In this document: positions 33,484 to 45,471 of the stretch, one piece after another
Layout of the letters: each line of letters opens with the position of its first letter
How positions within the stretch are numbered: position 1 is the stretch's first letter
Source of the DNA: Rugalucina vietnamica
Taxonomy: Eukaryota; Mollusca; Bivalvia; Lucinida; Lucinidae
DNA: 64,000 nt
Assembly (NCBI GenBank): GCA_964017185.1
Contig: OZ024879.1
Location: forward strand, 21,889,456-21,953,455
Direction of reading: 5' to 3'
Notes under the pieces: generated by a model
The model's database searches: none
The model's input: the letters and a program-made list of their open reading frames with translations, nothing else
What the model was told of the DNA's origin: nothing
Translations under genes and position numbers: made by a program

Positions 33484-35100
33484 AGGTACAAGTAGGCAAA
33501 GATCAGGAAAAGGCGCAATCAGAAAAAGATTCCCACTCCAAAAACCGAGGTGGGAAAAAACCAAACTAACAATCAGGTACTTATACCATGAAACATATCG
33601 TAAGCCGAATGAGCAGCTATTTTCCCAATAGGTGGCCACTCAGTTACCTTAACTTAACTAAAAATATGAAAATATACATAAGGCGCCAACAGCACAAAAA
33701 AAATTTAAACACTAGGACATAAAACAAAAAGAACCACCACAGAAGTATCGACTTGGAACGATCAGTAACACAAAGTTACTGGCGGGCTTAAACCGGTTTT
33801 ACATGGCCATAACCTCACCCTCAGCTTCTGCAGTGGTTCATAACATTTAGTTAGTTATTCGGTCCTCGTGGTGAATCTCTAACTAGTCAATGAATCATCA
33901 AGAACAAACAAATAAATCATGATAAACATCCTGATGAATCAAAAACCAGGACTCACAGACTGAGTAAGCTGCCCGACGATGGAGATCCCTGGGCGCCGAA
34001 TAACCTACTAACTCCGGAGCAAAAGAAAAACACCAGTTGGACCCCGGTGGGCCAAGCAACAGACAAGAAGCTCCGGCCCCAACCAGCTAAAATGAATAGC
34101 TTTATGTCGGGGCCATCATAGAGTCTGACGCCCGACCCACCGGCGTGCAATTAAAGAAGGCAGCATAGTTATCAACCATGATTGGGTTAAAAACTAAGCA
34201 TGCAGACTGTCGCATAACATTCAAGTTATAACCTATACGTCTGTAACGTGTTATGATTTTTCTTAACTGAAAAGAAAAATCATTAATTCCTTTAAGTTTC
34301 TTAAATTTGTAAACCAAGTCACCATAAAATTCAGGTTCCGAAAGGCCCTCACTTAAAAGCGTCTTTAACCCAACATTATATTTGGAAATCAATTCATAGT
34401 GTCTACGATAAAATTTAGAAAATGTTTTTCGAAGTTTATGATACCGATAGCCCTGTTGGAGAAGTTTTGCCGTTAAACATTTATTTCGAGCGTTGAAGTC
34501 TGTAACATGATTGCATACTCTAGCAAACCTTATAAGTTGCGAAATGTATACACCATAAGAAGCACGACGAGGAATGTCACCATCCAAAAAAGGAAAATTT
34601 ACTATATCAAAATCAAAGTCATCGCGCTTATCATAAATTTTAGAAGAAACAAATCCATTTGCAACAGAAAGATGTAGATCTAAAAAGGGGGCTTCAGTAT
34701 CTGAGATATTGGCTTTGTTCAACTGAAGTTCAGGTGGATAAATTTGATTGACCATACCTTCAAAATAAGGGTTGTCAATGTTCAAAAGGTCATCGAGGTA
34801 CCTAGATGTGGAATTAAAAGCCTCGATAACATCAGCTTGATTATCATGGTTAAGAGAATCCATGAAATCTCTTTCGTAGCAGTATAAAAATAAATCAGCT
34901 ACGAGAGGTGCGCAATTTGTACCCATCGGAATTCCAACAATTTGTCTGTATAACTTGGTCCCAAATCTAATATAAATATTATCAAGGAGATAGGATAAGG
35001 CGTCGCATACATTCTGACATGACCAAAGTGTATACCGACTTTGGTCAGAGGAAGTAAAAAAAGCCTTTCTGTCATTACATGCCAAATAAAGTGAACCATT
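33484..35100 (-). mobile_element. Penelope-like retroelement, 5'-truncated
   Basis: The element is read on the minus strand from about 35100 to 33484. It consists of a reverse transcriptase frame and about 600 bp of 3' sequence ending in CTTTGCCTACTTGTACC. It is cut at its 5' end next to a tandem repeat (35110-35700). Its 3' end occurs in seven places in the window, mostly as short fragments, as expected of many 5'-truncated insertions. Confidence 0.7.
34102..35085 (-). CDS. Reverse transcriptase, Penelope-like, partial
   Basis: Of 327 residues, the first part already lies inside the palm domain. GIPMGTNCAP is at 51-60 and the catalytic YLDD at 96-99. LDLHLSV and the conserved KIYDKRDDFDFDIVNFPF follow, and then YGVYISQLIRFARVC. 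This string is common in Penelope-like reverse transcriptases of aquatic invertebrates and fish. The C-terminal part (RRIGYNLNVMRQSACLVFNP) has no nuclease motif I can identify. The N-terminal fingers are missing, so the fragment is inactive. The methionine at 35085 is not a true start. Confidence 0.7.
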   Translation of the reverse strand: MACNDRKAFFTSSDQSRYTLWSCQNVCDALSYLLDNIYIRFGTKLYRQIVGIPMGTNCAPLVADLFLYCYERDFMDSLNHDNQADVIEAFNSTSRYLDDLLNIDNPYFEGMVNQIYPPELQLNKANISDTEAPFLDLHLSVANGFVSSKIYDKRDDFDFDIVNFPFLDGDIPRRASYGVYISQLIRFARVCNHVTDFNARNKCLTAKLLQQGYRYHKLRKTFSKFYRRHYELISKYNVGLKTLLSEGLSEPEFYGDLVYKFKKLKGINDFSFQLRKIITRYRRIGYNLNVMRQSACLVFNPIMVDNYAAFFNCTPVGRASDSMMAPT

Positions 35101-35109
35101 TTTTTAGTT

Positions 35110-35700
35110 TTTAATGCCCTTTTGAAAGGTCAATTAACTGTTTGAAAATCTAGGTGTCTCCATTCGTTTCCGCTCTAAAACTCTAGTTTTTGACCAATAT
35201 TCTTCAAACTTTGTATATTAGTTGATACCGGCAAGGAGTGGTTTGGGATTGTAGATGGGTGAATTTCGTCAAACGACCTTAGAGTTATGGTCCTTGATTG
35301 AGGTTAAAATTGCATTTTGTTCGTTTCCGCTCTCTTAACTTGAGTAGTTTTTGACCGATTTTCTTCAAACTTTGCATATGAGTTGATACCGACAAGGAGT
35401 GGTTTGGGATTGTAGATGGGTAAATTTCGTCAAACGACCTTATAGTTATGGTCCTTGTTAAAAATTGCATTTTGTTGGTTTCCGCTCTCTAACTTGAGTA
35501 ATTTTTGACCGATTTTCTTCAAACTTTGCGTATGAGTTGATACCGACAAGGAGTGGTTTGGAATTGTAGATTGGTAAATTTCGTCAAACGACATCAGAGT
35601 TATGGCCCTTGAGTGATGTTAAAAATTGCATTTTGTTCGTTTCCGCTCTCTAACTTGAGTAGTTTTTTTACCGATTTTCTTCAAACTTTCAACAGCCATT
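35110..35700. repeat. Tandem repeat, unit about 160 bp, about four copies
   Basis: The unit includes TTCGTTTCCGCTCTCTAACTTGAGTAGTTTTTGACCGATTTTCTTCAAACTTTG, GATACCGACAAGGAGTGG and TTTCGTCAAACGACC, ending ATTGCATTTTG. Unit boundaries drift through short indels. It abuts the truncated 5' side of the Penelope-like element. Confidence 0.9.
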
Positions 35701-36126
35701 TGATGACACATACAGTATAACATCACCCTGTAACTGCTGTCTCTTTGTGTTATTTACCTTGAATGCTGTGTATTTGTCTGACTGGAGGGCTGGCACTGCA
35801 GATATAACTTAACACCACCATTAATTTGTTACTGACTGTTCCATGTCGGTGCTTTTGTTGGCATCCTTCAATGTTTCATTTTTGTGATGTGCGTTTTTGT
35901 TTTTCATTTTTACCATTTCTAGTACATACTTATTTGTTGTTTAGTTTCATAGGATTCTGAATTTCTGAGTCACCACCCGTTTGGGAAAGAGATATTAATT
36001 CGGTTTGCTGTACATTTAATGAGTACTATAGAACTAAAGCAATTTGATTAAGGTTTAGTGTTTACCACCATATCTTTTATGATCAGTTGTTTTATTGAAT
36101 ATTTTCATTTGTTTCAGATTTCTAAC

Positions 36127-36693
36127 ATGAGTGACTTAACATCTTCATAAGACGTTGAAGCGGCTGCTTCTCCAAAAAGTGAAGTTGGAACTCCTCCAAC
36201 AAAGATGTTCCGTGTTGCATCACAAGACGCTGAATCTGGTACTCCAAAAAGTCAAGTTAGAAGAATTCCAACCAAGATGTATTCCCCAGTTCCAGTAACT
36301 TCTCGGCTATCAAAACAGAAAGAGGAAACCGCATCTGCATTAAGTCTCAAAGCAATGAAAAAATCTCTAGAAGACCATTTCAAAACATCATCAGGTGAAA
36401 TGGACTCCTTGATAAAATCAACCTTGTACAGTGTGTCAAAAAACGAGAATGCAGATGCAGCAACTGAACTTGAAAAAATAAGGAGAATTAATAGGTGCCA
36501 CAACCAAAAATCTATGTTCCTGATTTCAGAGTTGAATAAGGAAATAACTAATCATGATCAATTGAGAAGAAATTGTCAAAATGAGAAAAAAGCTGTTGAG
36601 GGAAAAGTGAAAATGCTAGAACCGAAAGTGAAAGAACTGCAAAAAAGCATTCAGGACCTTGTTGGATATGATGCAGAGGAAGATAGTGACTGA
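36127..36693 (+). pseudogene. Coiled-coil protein with an early stop
   Basis: An ATG at 36127 follows a TTTGTTTCAG acceptor and reads MSDLTSS before an in-frame TAA at 36148. The same frame then stays open to 36693. The 162 residues from the next ATG (36205) contain a Ser/Thr/Pro-rich head with repeated TPP(T)KM/IPTKM motifs. A long charged helix follows (EKIRRINRCHNQKS..., VKMLEPKVKELQKSIQDL) and an acidic end, DAEEDSD. It is probably a coiled-coil protein. Either the first exon carries a null mutation or translation starts at 36205. The family is unknown. Confidence 0.45.
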
Positions 36694-36719
36694 AACATTC
36701 TTCAGTTCTTTATTCTTTA

Positions 36720-36940
36720 AGCCAACATTTAGATATTGAATCATCTCAAAAATTCTTTTGACATAATATGAGCTATATCTGATGAACATTCTTTAATAGG
36801 TTTTCAAACCAGGCCTGACACAGACTTGTATTTGCGGCCAGAAAATAAATGCAAATCTGTTAATTTTCACATTTGCAGACTGATTTTGTTTTAGTTGCCA
36901 TCCGTTTTACTAGGTTGTAACAATGTTTTAGGTGGAATTC
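36720..36940. repeat. Segmental duplication, copy 1
   Basis: The 3' flank of the coiled-coil pseudogene, from ACATAATATGAGCTATATCTGATG to TTACTAGGTTGTAACAATGTT, is nearly identical to 38920-39128 in the same orientation. Confidence 0.85.
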
Positions 36941-37185
36941 ATTTTAGTTTCAATCATGTTATTTGCATAATTGAGGGGCAGTGTGTAGCAAAAAGATTGT
37001 CTTTGAAATACAAGTTATTGTTTGTTGTTTAGTACTTCTCATGTATAACCCCCTTGGAACAATTGTCCCTCTTTAATTAATCATAATTACCCTTTACACA
37101 CCGGTTATCCAGATACAACTAATGCTACTGGCTACAACCAACGCGGATGCAATCAATAAGTGGATCTATGCATTAAATACGTGTC

Positions 37186-37307
37186 TGCCCACACTTACCA
37201 CGCATCAGAATGATCCGCCCACACTTACCACGGATCAGAATGATCCGCCCACACTTACCACGGATCAGAATGATCCGCCCACACTTACCACGGATCAGAA
37301 TGATTCG
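37186..37307. repeat. 30-bp tandem repeat, four copies
   Basis: CCCACACTTACCACGGATCAGAATGATCCG is repeated. Each unit holds CGGATCAGAATGATCCG, an imperfect palindrome. The array is in phase as PTLTTDQNDP repeats in one frame (37122-37310), but there is no sign that this is translated. Confidence 0.9.
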
Positions 37308-37435
37308 TAGTAAGTGTGACCAGACAGGTATTTTCTCCATATTGTCACTGATTGATTTCATCCGCATTGGTTCTACTCAGTAGTATTGGTTGTATGTTGA
37401 TGACCGGCATGTAGGGTCTAGGGTTTCTGGAATAA

Positions 37436-38663
37436 GAAGGTACAAGTAGGCAAAGTTCAGGAAAAGGCGCAATCCCACTCCAAAAACCGAGGTGGGAAAA
37501 AACCAAACTAACCATCAGGTACTTATACCATGAAAACATTTCGTAAGCCGAATGAGCAGCTATTTTCCCAATAGGTGGCCACTCAGTTACCTTGACTAAA
37601 AATATGAAAACATACATAAGGCGCCAACAGCACAAACATATTTTAAACACCAAGACATAAAAAACACCACAGAAGTATCGACTTGGAACGATCAGTAACA
37701 CAAAGCTACTGGCGGGTTTAAACCGATTTTACATGGCCATAACCTCACCCTCAGCTTCCGCAGTGGTTCAGTGATATACAAGAAATAAGAAAAATCATAT
37801 TAAAAAAATACTAAACATAGATACATGTATCAACGTTTAACACGAATAACGAAAGCAGGGTGAACAGCTATTGAAGGTATTAGGTGGTCACAGTGCTAGC
37901 TTGGACAGAAGAAGTAAAATGCAGAGGGCTAAGTGAACAGCCAAATTATAATCGGGTGACCACAAAGCCATGAAACTCGTAATCGGAATAACTTTGATAA
38001 GTGTGACTTTGATAAGTGTGAACCACAACAGTAGTACCGCCTTGGACCGGTCAGTTATAAACAACTGGGGGGCTTAAATCGATTTTACATGGTCATAACC
38101 TCACCCTCAGCTTCTGCAGTGGTTCATAACATTTAGTTAGTTCTTCGGTCCTCGTGGTGAATCTCTAACTAGTCAATGAATCATCAAGAACAAACAAATA
38201 AATCATGATAAACATCCTGATGAATCAGAAACCAGGACTCACAGATTGAGTAAGCTGCCCGACGATGGAGATCCCTGGGCGCCGAATAACTTACTGACTC
38301 CGGAGCAAAAGAAAAACATCAGTTGGACCCCGGTGGGCCAAGCAACAGACAAGAAGCTCCGGCCCCAACCAACTAAAATGAATAGCTTTAAGTCGGGGCC
38401 ATCATAGAGCCTGACGCCCGACCCACCGGCGTGCAATTAAAGAAGGCAGCATAGTTATCAACCGTGATTGGGTTAAAAACTAAGCATGCAGACTGTCGCA
38501 TAACATTCAAGTTATAACCTATACGTCTGTAACGTGTTATGATTTTTCTAAACTGAAAAGAAAAATCATAAAATACATTTTTTTCTTGGCCCAACCAAGT
38601 AGCATTCACAACAACCTCCTTACAGACATCATAATGTTTGCTGTTATTGTATTTGATGTGCAA
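37436..38663 (-). mobile_element. Second Penelope-like fragment with duplicated 3' region
   Basis: About 58 codons of the reverse transcriptase C-terminus (38576 to about 38402, FRKIITRYRRIGYNLNVM...) are followed by 3' sequence matching 33780-34100. After an interruption (about 37760-38040), a second 3' piece (37436-37760) matches 33484-33835. Two 3' units in a row recall the tandem arrangement known for Penelope-like insertions. Confidence 0.65.
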
Positions 38664-38689
38664 CGCAAGAAAAAGTTTCGTAAGAGTCT

Positions 38690-39340
38690 CCGTAATGTCA
38701 ATCGTTTTGTGCAGATGCCAAGCCTTTTCGTGGGGCTACAAAGTCATTTCTTAGGTTGAAACTTCTACTAGGTCCATAAATAATAATTTGAGCAAAACGG
38801 GTTCAAGAGAGACTGTGTGGATGCACAGGCTCGCCTAAACCTTTGCTTTTTGCATATGCAATTAGGGCCCTTGTCTTGTGTTGCACATCATCTTCATTGT
38901 TGTTTTTTTTAGCATTTAGGCAAACATTTAATTATTGTATCATCTCAGAAAAATGCTTTTGACATAATATGGGCTATATCTGATGAACATTCTTTAATAG
39001 GTTTTCAAACCAGGTCTGACACAGACTGGTATTTGCGGACAGAAAATAAATGTAAATCTATTAATTTTCACATTTGCAGACTGATTTTGTTTTAGTGGCC
39101 ACCCATTTTACTAGGTTGTAACAATGTTTACTATGACAAAGTTTCAAGATGCCTAGCCCTATAGTGGGGCAACAAAGTCCTTTCTTGGTTTGAAACTTCC
39201 ACTAGGTCCATATATAATAACTTGAGCAAAAAGCAAAGGTTCATGAGAGTCTGTGTGGATGCGCAGGCTCGCCTGAACCTTTCCTTTTTGCATATGCAAT
39301 TAGGGCCCTTGTCTTGTGTTGCACATCTAATTTTGTCCTC
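38690..39340. repeat. Segmental duplication, copy 2, with an internal repeated module
   Basis: The sequence around 38710-38890 (GGGGCTACAAAGTC..., TGGATGCACAGGCTCGCCT, CAATTAGGGCCCTTGTCTTGTG) recurs at about 39135-39330. Between them, 38920-39128 copies 36720-36940. No frame is conserved. Confidence 0.8.
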
Positions 39341-39869
39341 TTTGATGTGTTTTAATAAATAAAACTTTTTTTAGGTGTAATGTGTCAAGAAATCAATAGA
39401 CGACTCAATATTGTCAGTAATTAGATAATTCATTTAATTAGAAGATGCCAAAGTTAAAGAGAAAGTCAACCCCTCAAAAGTTGCAGACAGACAGAGAGAG
39501 AAAGCGATTAAAGTAAGATGTAAGTTGAGAAATGCCACATATCACAAGGGTTGCATACATATGAGTAACATAGAAATTGAAAATCTTAACGCTTTGTTTC
39601 TCAGATGTTGGCAAAATGATGCAAACTTAGTACTGTTAACCTGCATATAGCAGGCTGAGCCTGTAACATTGTTCTTCCTTACAATTCTGGCTTATAGGTT
39701 CTTCGGTTCCACGAGGACCGAAGAACTAACTAAATGTTATGAACCACTGCAGAAGCTGAGGGTGAGGTCAGGTACCTGTAAAACCGGTTTAAGCCCGCCA
39801 GTAACTTTGTGTTACTGATCGTTCCAAGTCGATACTTCTGTGGTGGTTCTTTTTGTTTTATGTCTTGTG

Positions 39870-40080
39870 CTGTTGACGCCTTATGTATGTTTTAGTATTT
39901 TTAGTTAAGTTAAGGTAACTGAGTGGCCACCTGTTGGGAAAATAGCTGCTCATTCGGCTTATGATATGTTTCATGGTATAAGTACCTGATTGTTAGTTTG
40001 GTTTTTTCCCACCTCGGTTTTTTGAGTGGGAATCTTTTTCTGATTGCGCATTTCCTGATCTTTGCCTACTTGTACCTTTA
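39870..40080 (+). repeat. Penelope-like 3'-end repeat, opposite-strand copy
   Basis: The reverse complement of the 33484-33880 region begins at about 39700 (TCGGTTCCACGAGGACC...) and ends CTTTGCCTACTTGTACC at 40077. It is a 3' fragment only. Confidence 0.8.
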
Positions 40081-41252
40081 AGTTGCTATATAATTTCTAT
40101 TGTGCATTAGAATATGTACATTTTTATCCAAATTATTAATATCGCATTAATAGGTGGATTTACAAAAACAAAGCAACTTTCTTCAGTTCTGATTTTAAAA
40201 CGATTGAGCATCTGACAAACTTAGGATATAATGTTTCCTTGTAGAAACAGTATGGTACTTGTTTCCTTGTAGACACAGTATGGTACTTCACCTCACCTGT
40301 CCACAATACAGTCCAGTGACAGGCCATCCACTCAGACACTGGGGCCGGGAACAACAGGGTCAAACTGTACAGGTAAAAGCTTCTGTAAAGTATACTATTT
40401 TCTAGACTGTGCAATGCAAACTGGGCTTTGCAGATACAGATAATGGCTAGAGGCTTGAAAAAGGACTTCTTATACTATGAGCCCTCTTAGATGAGACTCT
40501 AGGTCAATAATAAACGAAATGATAGATTATGGTTAGCACATTCTCTTGTGATTTTATAATGGAAGTACAAGGTCTGTAGCTCCTACGTTTGCAGTGATAA
40601 TATGGATATAATGTTTCCTTGACAAGGATGGTTACAAGATGACAAGAAGTGGCTGCAACTAAGACAGATGACGAGCTTGAATCCAGCTTGCAGTGCACAG
40701 ATCATCAATGGGACCTTAATAGTTAATTTGTTTTGGTAGTCTTCACCTTTTTCAAACTATATTTATGTCAAAAGGCAAATAAAAGTATTCATATTTATTA
40801 TATATGATTTATTTGCCTGGTGACATTACAAATTTCCAAGTTAGCTTAATACAAGGTGAAGGTTGCCAAAATGGGATAACGCAGGTTGTTTGCCCAAATG
40901 TAATAAGGAAGGTTTTACAAATGACCTTTAAAAATGTCTAGACTTTAGTGATATTGAACAAAAAATGAGAAATCAGAGGTCTTTTTTCTTTCAGATATTT
41001 CGACCTGATTTAAAGGTGAGAACCAAGAAGAAAAGTTTAGATCAAAGGAAGGAGGACAGGCTTTATGACAAAGAAAGACGAAGTTGTGTACAAAGCTGTG
41101 AAGTGAAGGAGGACAGGCTTCATCACAGTCTGACACAAAATTGTGCAGAAAGTAGTATGGTGTTTGATGAAAATGCTATGTTGTTTGGTTTTAATCCAGA
41201 CTCTGTTCTAAAAGGAGAGATCGATATATCAGTGTTAGATAATAAAAATTAA

Positions 41253-41443
41253 AGTGAGATCCTTTAAGAGCAGTGAACATATTAATGAGAAAGGGGATGG
41301 GCCATACCATGGTTTCGGCTACTTAAGCCTCTTCAGTGACCCTATAGATTTGGCAACATGAGGCCAAAGATTATGGCTGTAATTTACATCGTTCAAAAGG
41401 GTAGTCGATACAAAGACTAGTAAAATCCACATGGGGTCAAATA
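41253..41443. repeat. Dispersed repeat, copy 2 of 2
   Basis: Near-identical to 4660-4895, same orientation. It lies directly after a short open frame (40980-41251, RPDLKVRTKKKS...) that follows a TTTCAG acceptor and may be a decayed exon. Confidence 0.75.
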
Positions 41444-41674
41444 TTTAAACGTTGGTTAGAAAATGACTCTAAACCGATAATTTTCTGATTTCTCAGAATA
41501 CCCTAGTTGATCTCAAAGGACCAAAAGGAAAATATAATCTGCACTATGGGTGATGTACGGGGAGACTTTTTAGGGCCGCCACACGGCACAACACCAGCTG
41601 CAGTAATAGGAAATAAAAATTAAAGTGAGATCCTTTAAGATAAGTTTTCAACCCTTTTAGGGCTCAAGCCACCT

Positions 41675-42049
41675 TCATTAATAAAATGGGCTGTCTTACA
41701 AAAAGAGGATCTGAAGGACAAGAAAATTAAACCGGGACAGACAGCAGTACAGATACACCACGTTGGTGGTCATTATTTTGTTTCGTAGCAAACTGAATTC
41801 AGAGTCACGATATTCGATTCACTTCCAAATAATAACAGAATTTGTCAGCTGTTACTACAGCTAAAAGCAATGTATGAGGTACTTCAAGGTTCAGAAGATC
41901 TAAGTTCTATATCATATGTGATAACAAAACTACTGGGAAGTTCAGTAGACTGTGGGGTATTTACCGCTGCTAACGCCTACTTGTTGTTATCTAACATCAG
42001 ACCAGAGACTGTAGTCTTGAATCAGAGTCAGCTAAGATCTCATCTCTAA
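41675..42049 (+). pseudogene. Ulp1/C48-like cysteine protease remnant
   Basis: One frame, interrupted by a single TAG at about 41789, shows the order of a C48 (Ulp1/SENP-type) protease. A His region, VQIHHVGGHYFVS, is followed by a beta strand and Asp, VTIFDSLP. The nucleophile region SSVDCGVFTAANAYLLL comes next, and the end is LNQSQLRSHL followed by TAA. C48-like domains of this kind cleave ubiquitin-like or viral-type linkers and are common passengers of animal DNA transposons. The stop inside the domain makes it a pseudogene. The repeated Lys/Arg-rich frame at 42319-42459 may come from the same element. Confidence 0.6.
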
Positions 42050-42318
42050 AGTGTATGAATACAAATACAATCACACCATTCCCGGTAGTACGCTCAGCAG
42101 CAGGGTATGATAATATGATGAGTTACTATATCACTCAACAGCTGCTAAATCAGAAAAAAACAGCTTGATGATATAACTAGACATCTAAATCAACAGGAAA
42201 CACATGTCGGGCACCATGCAAGGAAAGGGTGATCATCAAAAGAACAAAGTGAATCATCAGAAAAAAGAAAATGTGAACAATTCAGGCCAGATTGTAAATA
42301 ACTTTAGTAAGAATGCCA

Positions 42319-42545
42319 AACACTAAAAAGGAAGGAACAGGACAAGTTGCGCCAAAGGAAAAACAGACTATCTAGAGAATACAGGGATACTGAAACAAGA
42401 AGAAAAGAAACAAAAAGACTATCTAAAGAATACAGGGATACTGAAACAAGAAGAAATAGATAAAGTGAGAGATCAGGCTAAGTTACACAAACAAAGAAAA
42501 AAAAACTATCTAGAGTATACAGGGATACTGAAACAAGAAAAAAAC
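42319..42545 (+). repeat. In-frame repeats encoding RLS(R/K)EYRDTETRR
   Basis: About three units of CTATCTARAGAATACAGGGATACTGAAACAAGA lie within 200 bp. The first two form an open frame (KRKEQDKLRQRKNRLSREYR and onward) that ends at TAA near 42461. Such basic helical repeats are frequent in transposon-encoded proteins. The fragment follows the C48-like remnant. Confidence 0.6.
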
Positions 42546-42559
42546 ACAAAGATAAAGTG

Positions 42560-44370
42560 ACAAATCACTATTTATCAGTCAGTTGTAAGAATATAAATCA
42601 CAGATGTTTCAGCCTCCTGATTTGACCTCAAGACTGACCTCCAAACAGTGATTAATTATTACTTGCCAAATCACTGCTAGAGGGGCAGATTAATTTCTGA
42701 ATCAAATTTAAGGTCTACATAAGGTCTTAAACAAAGTTATCAGTAACCACAATCACTGTTTATCATTCAAACTTTCCATCTTTTTCCCATTTGCCTCTGT
42801 TTTATGATTTTTGTTAGTAGAGAGACTCAGATCAGTAGTGAAGACCCTTCAGGACGGTAAGCTGTCTGTAAATAAAATGCAATCTGTTTGATCTTTCAGC
42901 TCCCCAGACGTTGTCGATCTGACCAACGACTAGTAAGTAACACGGATTCTATGGACAGCCATCTGTGTTGGATCGACGCTGGATTCGATTGTAAAGAACA
43001 TTTTGGACTTAACAAACATAACTAACATAAAATATTTTATAATGACTTATTAAGATTCTTACAAAATAGCTGTTCGACTTCTTAGTAAACATCCTAGTAC
43101 AATTATGGACACACATTATGGATAAAATAAATTCTGAGACACATAAGTTGGAACAAGGTACATGTACGTACAATCTGCATTATGATTTGTGGTTTTGTAA
43201 TGAACGTTAGCAGGAACACTGACTGTTTCAACAATCATTGTTCCAGTAGAATATGGCGTGTGTAACAAAATCATCATTTTAGGAAACTACAAAAAGTATC
43301 AAAGTACAGAGATTGTACTTGTACTCATAATGTTCTAGATATTACGCAACCTGTCCTAATTTATGATTCTGAATTTTTATCATCTAATTTGCATAAATAT
43401 ATTCATTGAATTTCCATCTTAATATTAAAGCCCTGTATTTAAATTTAATAATTCTATCATGAACTGTAAGGACTCGAATAAGATTTAACTGTTAATTTAA
43501 TAATTCTATCATGAACTGTAAGGACTCGAATAAGATTTAACTGTTTAGTGTTAGTTTTTCAATTAACATACATGTGTCTCACAATAATTTAGAATTAATC
43601 AACATACTTTTGGGTATAAATACAAGGGCATCTTCAAGGAGAGAGAGACGGGGTTATCAGATAGACTTAAGAATTATATTACTTATTACATAAAACTATA
43701 CGATCAAAATTAAAAGAGGTAGAAAGAAACAATTGTTGTTATTTAGACTTTGTCACACAGGAGGTGTTAGACTTTGTCACAATAAGTGCCTGGAATGCTA
43801 AGAAGTACTTTCGAGAAACTGGTGCTTCGTTTATACCTTTCCAAAGAATTGCATCTGAAGCATCGTATGTCTCGCTGAAACACGGGTCAGATGAGTAACT
43901 ACTTCTTTCCCCACAGCAATTCAAACTCTAGTCAACTGCCCCAACTGTGACTAATAATAACCTGAAATATCTAATCGGCAGTAACATAAGTGATTTCTAC
44001 AATATTTACACAACAACATGCGACGTTGGTTTGTAAAGCCGGTACAATTTTGAGTGACATGTTTGCACTTGGTCTGTATTAGAAAAGTAGGTGATAAGAA
44101 GATGACGGTCAAGCTCATATAACGATGTGTTGTATCTTGTATCAAAACATGTCTTGGTTCAAACGTATACCCACAATGTATGTTTTGAGATAAAAATATA
44201 TATTTTTTTCAACTTAAAATTTCTTTTCTATTTTTCTTTACAGCTAAAACGTCTCTAAAATGGGGGCATATATTTTGTAAAACTTTTAAGGCCCCTCCGT
44301 CAATGTTACACACTCTTTTATTCCATATTTTATTATTTATTTAATACCTTTCATTTGTTTTGTCAGCTAC
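42560..44370. other. No gene seen; one 51-bp tandem duplication
   Basis: A+T-rich sequence. At about 43446-43546 the phrase TTTAATAATTCTATCATGAACTGTAAGGACTCGAATAAGATTTAACTGTT occurs twice in a row. No other structure was found apart from a half copy of the hairpin repeat at 44150-44192. Confidence 0.5.
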
Positions 44371-44407
44371 AGATACAAGAGGAGTAATTGCGCGAAGGAA
44401 TCTCACG

Positions 44408-44661
44408 AATGGAGCGCCGAATTGTGCCGTCATTGGGACAAATCGCCAAAGAGCCGTTTTATAAATATTGTAAGCAGAATATTCCCAGACTGAGGGATAT
44501 TCAAGTTAAACTGACTGACCCAGTTTTACATTCTTTCTCGGACTACGCGTGGGAGCAGGTATTGGAGATATTCGACGACGATAGCTTCAGCGTTCTAATA
44601 GCCGTGGAATTAGTAATAACCCCAAAAAATCAAAAGAAAACGTCAATTGGTTACAACAAAG
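44408..44661 (+). CDS. Possible first coding exon, unidentified
   Basis: After a TTTTGTCAG acceptor at about 44368, an ATG at 44408 opens about 85 residues (MERRIVPSLGQIAKEPFYKY..., LTDPVLHSFSDYAWEQVLEI, DDDSFSVLIAVEL) up to a possible donor AACAAAG|GTGCGT. Composition is that of a normal protein. No downstream exon was found and the family is not recognised. Confidence 0.35.
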
Positions 44662-45471
44662 GTGCGTCATTTCGTTTATTAGGGATGCTGGATTTTTAAA
44701 ACGCCAAGAATTACTTCTTCATTTTAGAAATTTTCCCGACCATTTTGTATGGTTCTTTAAAGTCCAATATCCAAAATTTCATTGGAAAATTTCTATGGCA
44801 AACATTATTAACTTACTGGCATTGTCCGCAATATGTAATGGGTTGTTGAGAAATTTAGAGGCATCTAGATCATGGATGAAGAACAAATAATTTGGTCTCC
44901 AATTGAAAATCTATGAGTAAAAGAATTTTGGAAGAAATATTGCACAACACTACACAACGTCCTAGACTTATCTATCACTGAATGACTTAATTATTTTATA
45001 TAGTACTTTTAAATTTATCAGTGATAGGTCAATGTGAAATTCGACCTGAAATGAAACTGTAAGAGACATCAGGGTGCATCTGAAGTAGGTCATATTTTGA
45101 TACAAATAAAATAAATGTCAGCTTATCATATTTAAAGGAATAGAATTACAAACATTATCCTTCATTTCAAAAGAAAGAGATCACCGGCACAACCATTTTG
45201 ACATCACATTTATTAAAATCGGATTAGTGGGTTTGAAGATATGAAAGTTTTAAGATTCAACAATGGCCGCCTATGGTGGCCGCCATTTTGTTTAGCTAGT
45301 CATGTTTTCATTTCATACTGATTTTGTAACGGATGAAAGGATTGGGATGAAACTTTGCACACTGTTGCATATTACATGGGTCTATGTGGTTTGAAAGTTT
45401 GAGTGGAATCGTATCGTATTAGCATAAGTAATAAGAAAAGTCCACGTAATTTTTTATAATCCCTCGTATAT

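Noticed and set aside
37122..37310. Protein with PTLTTDQNDP repeats
   Set aside because: This is a translation of a 30-bp tandem repeat with an open frame by chance on both strands. No splice or start context supports it.
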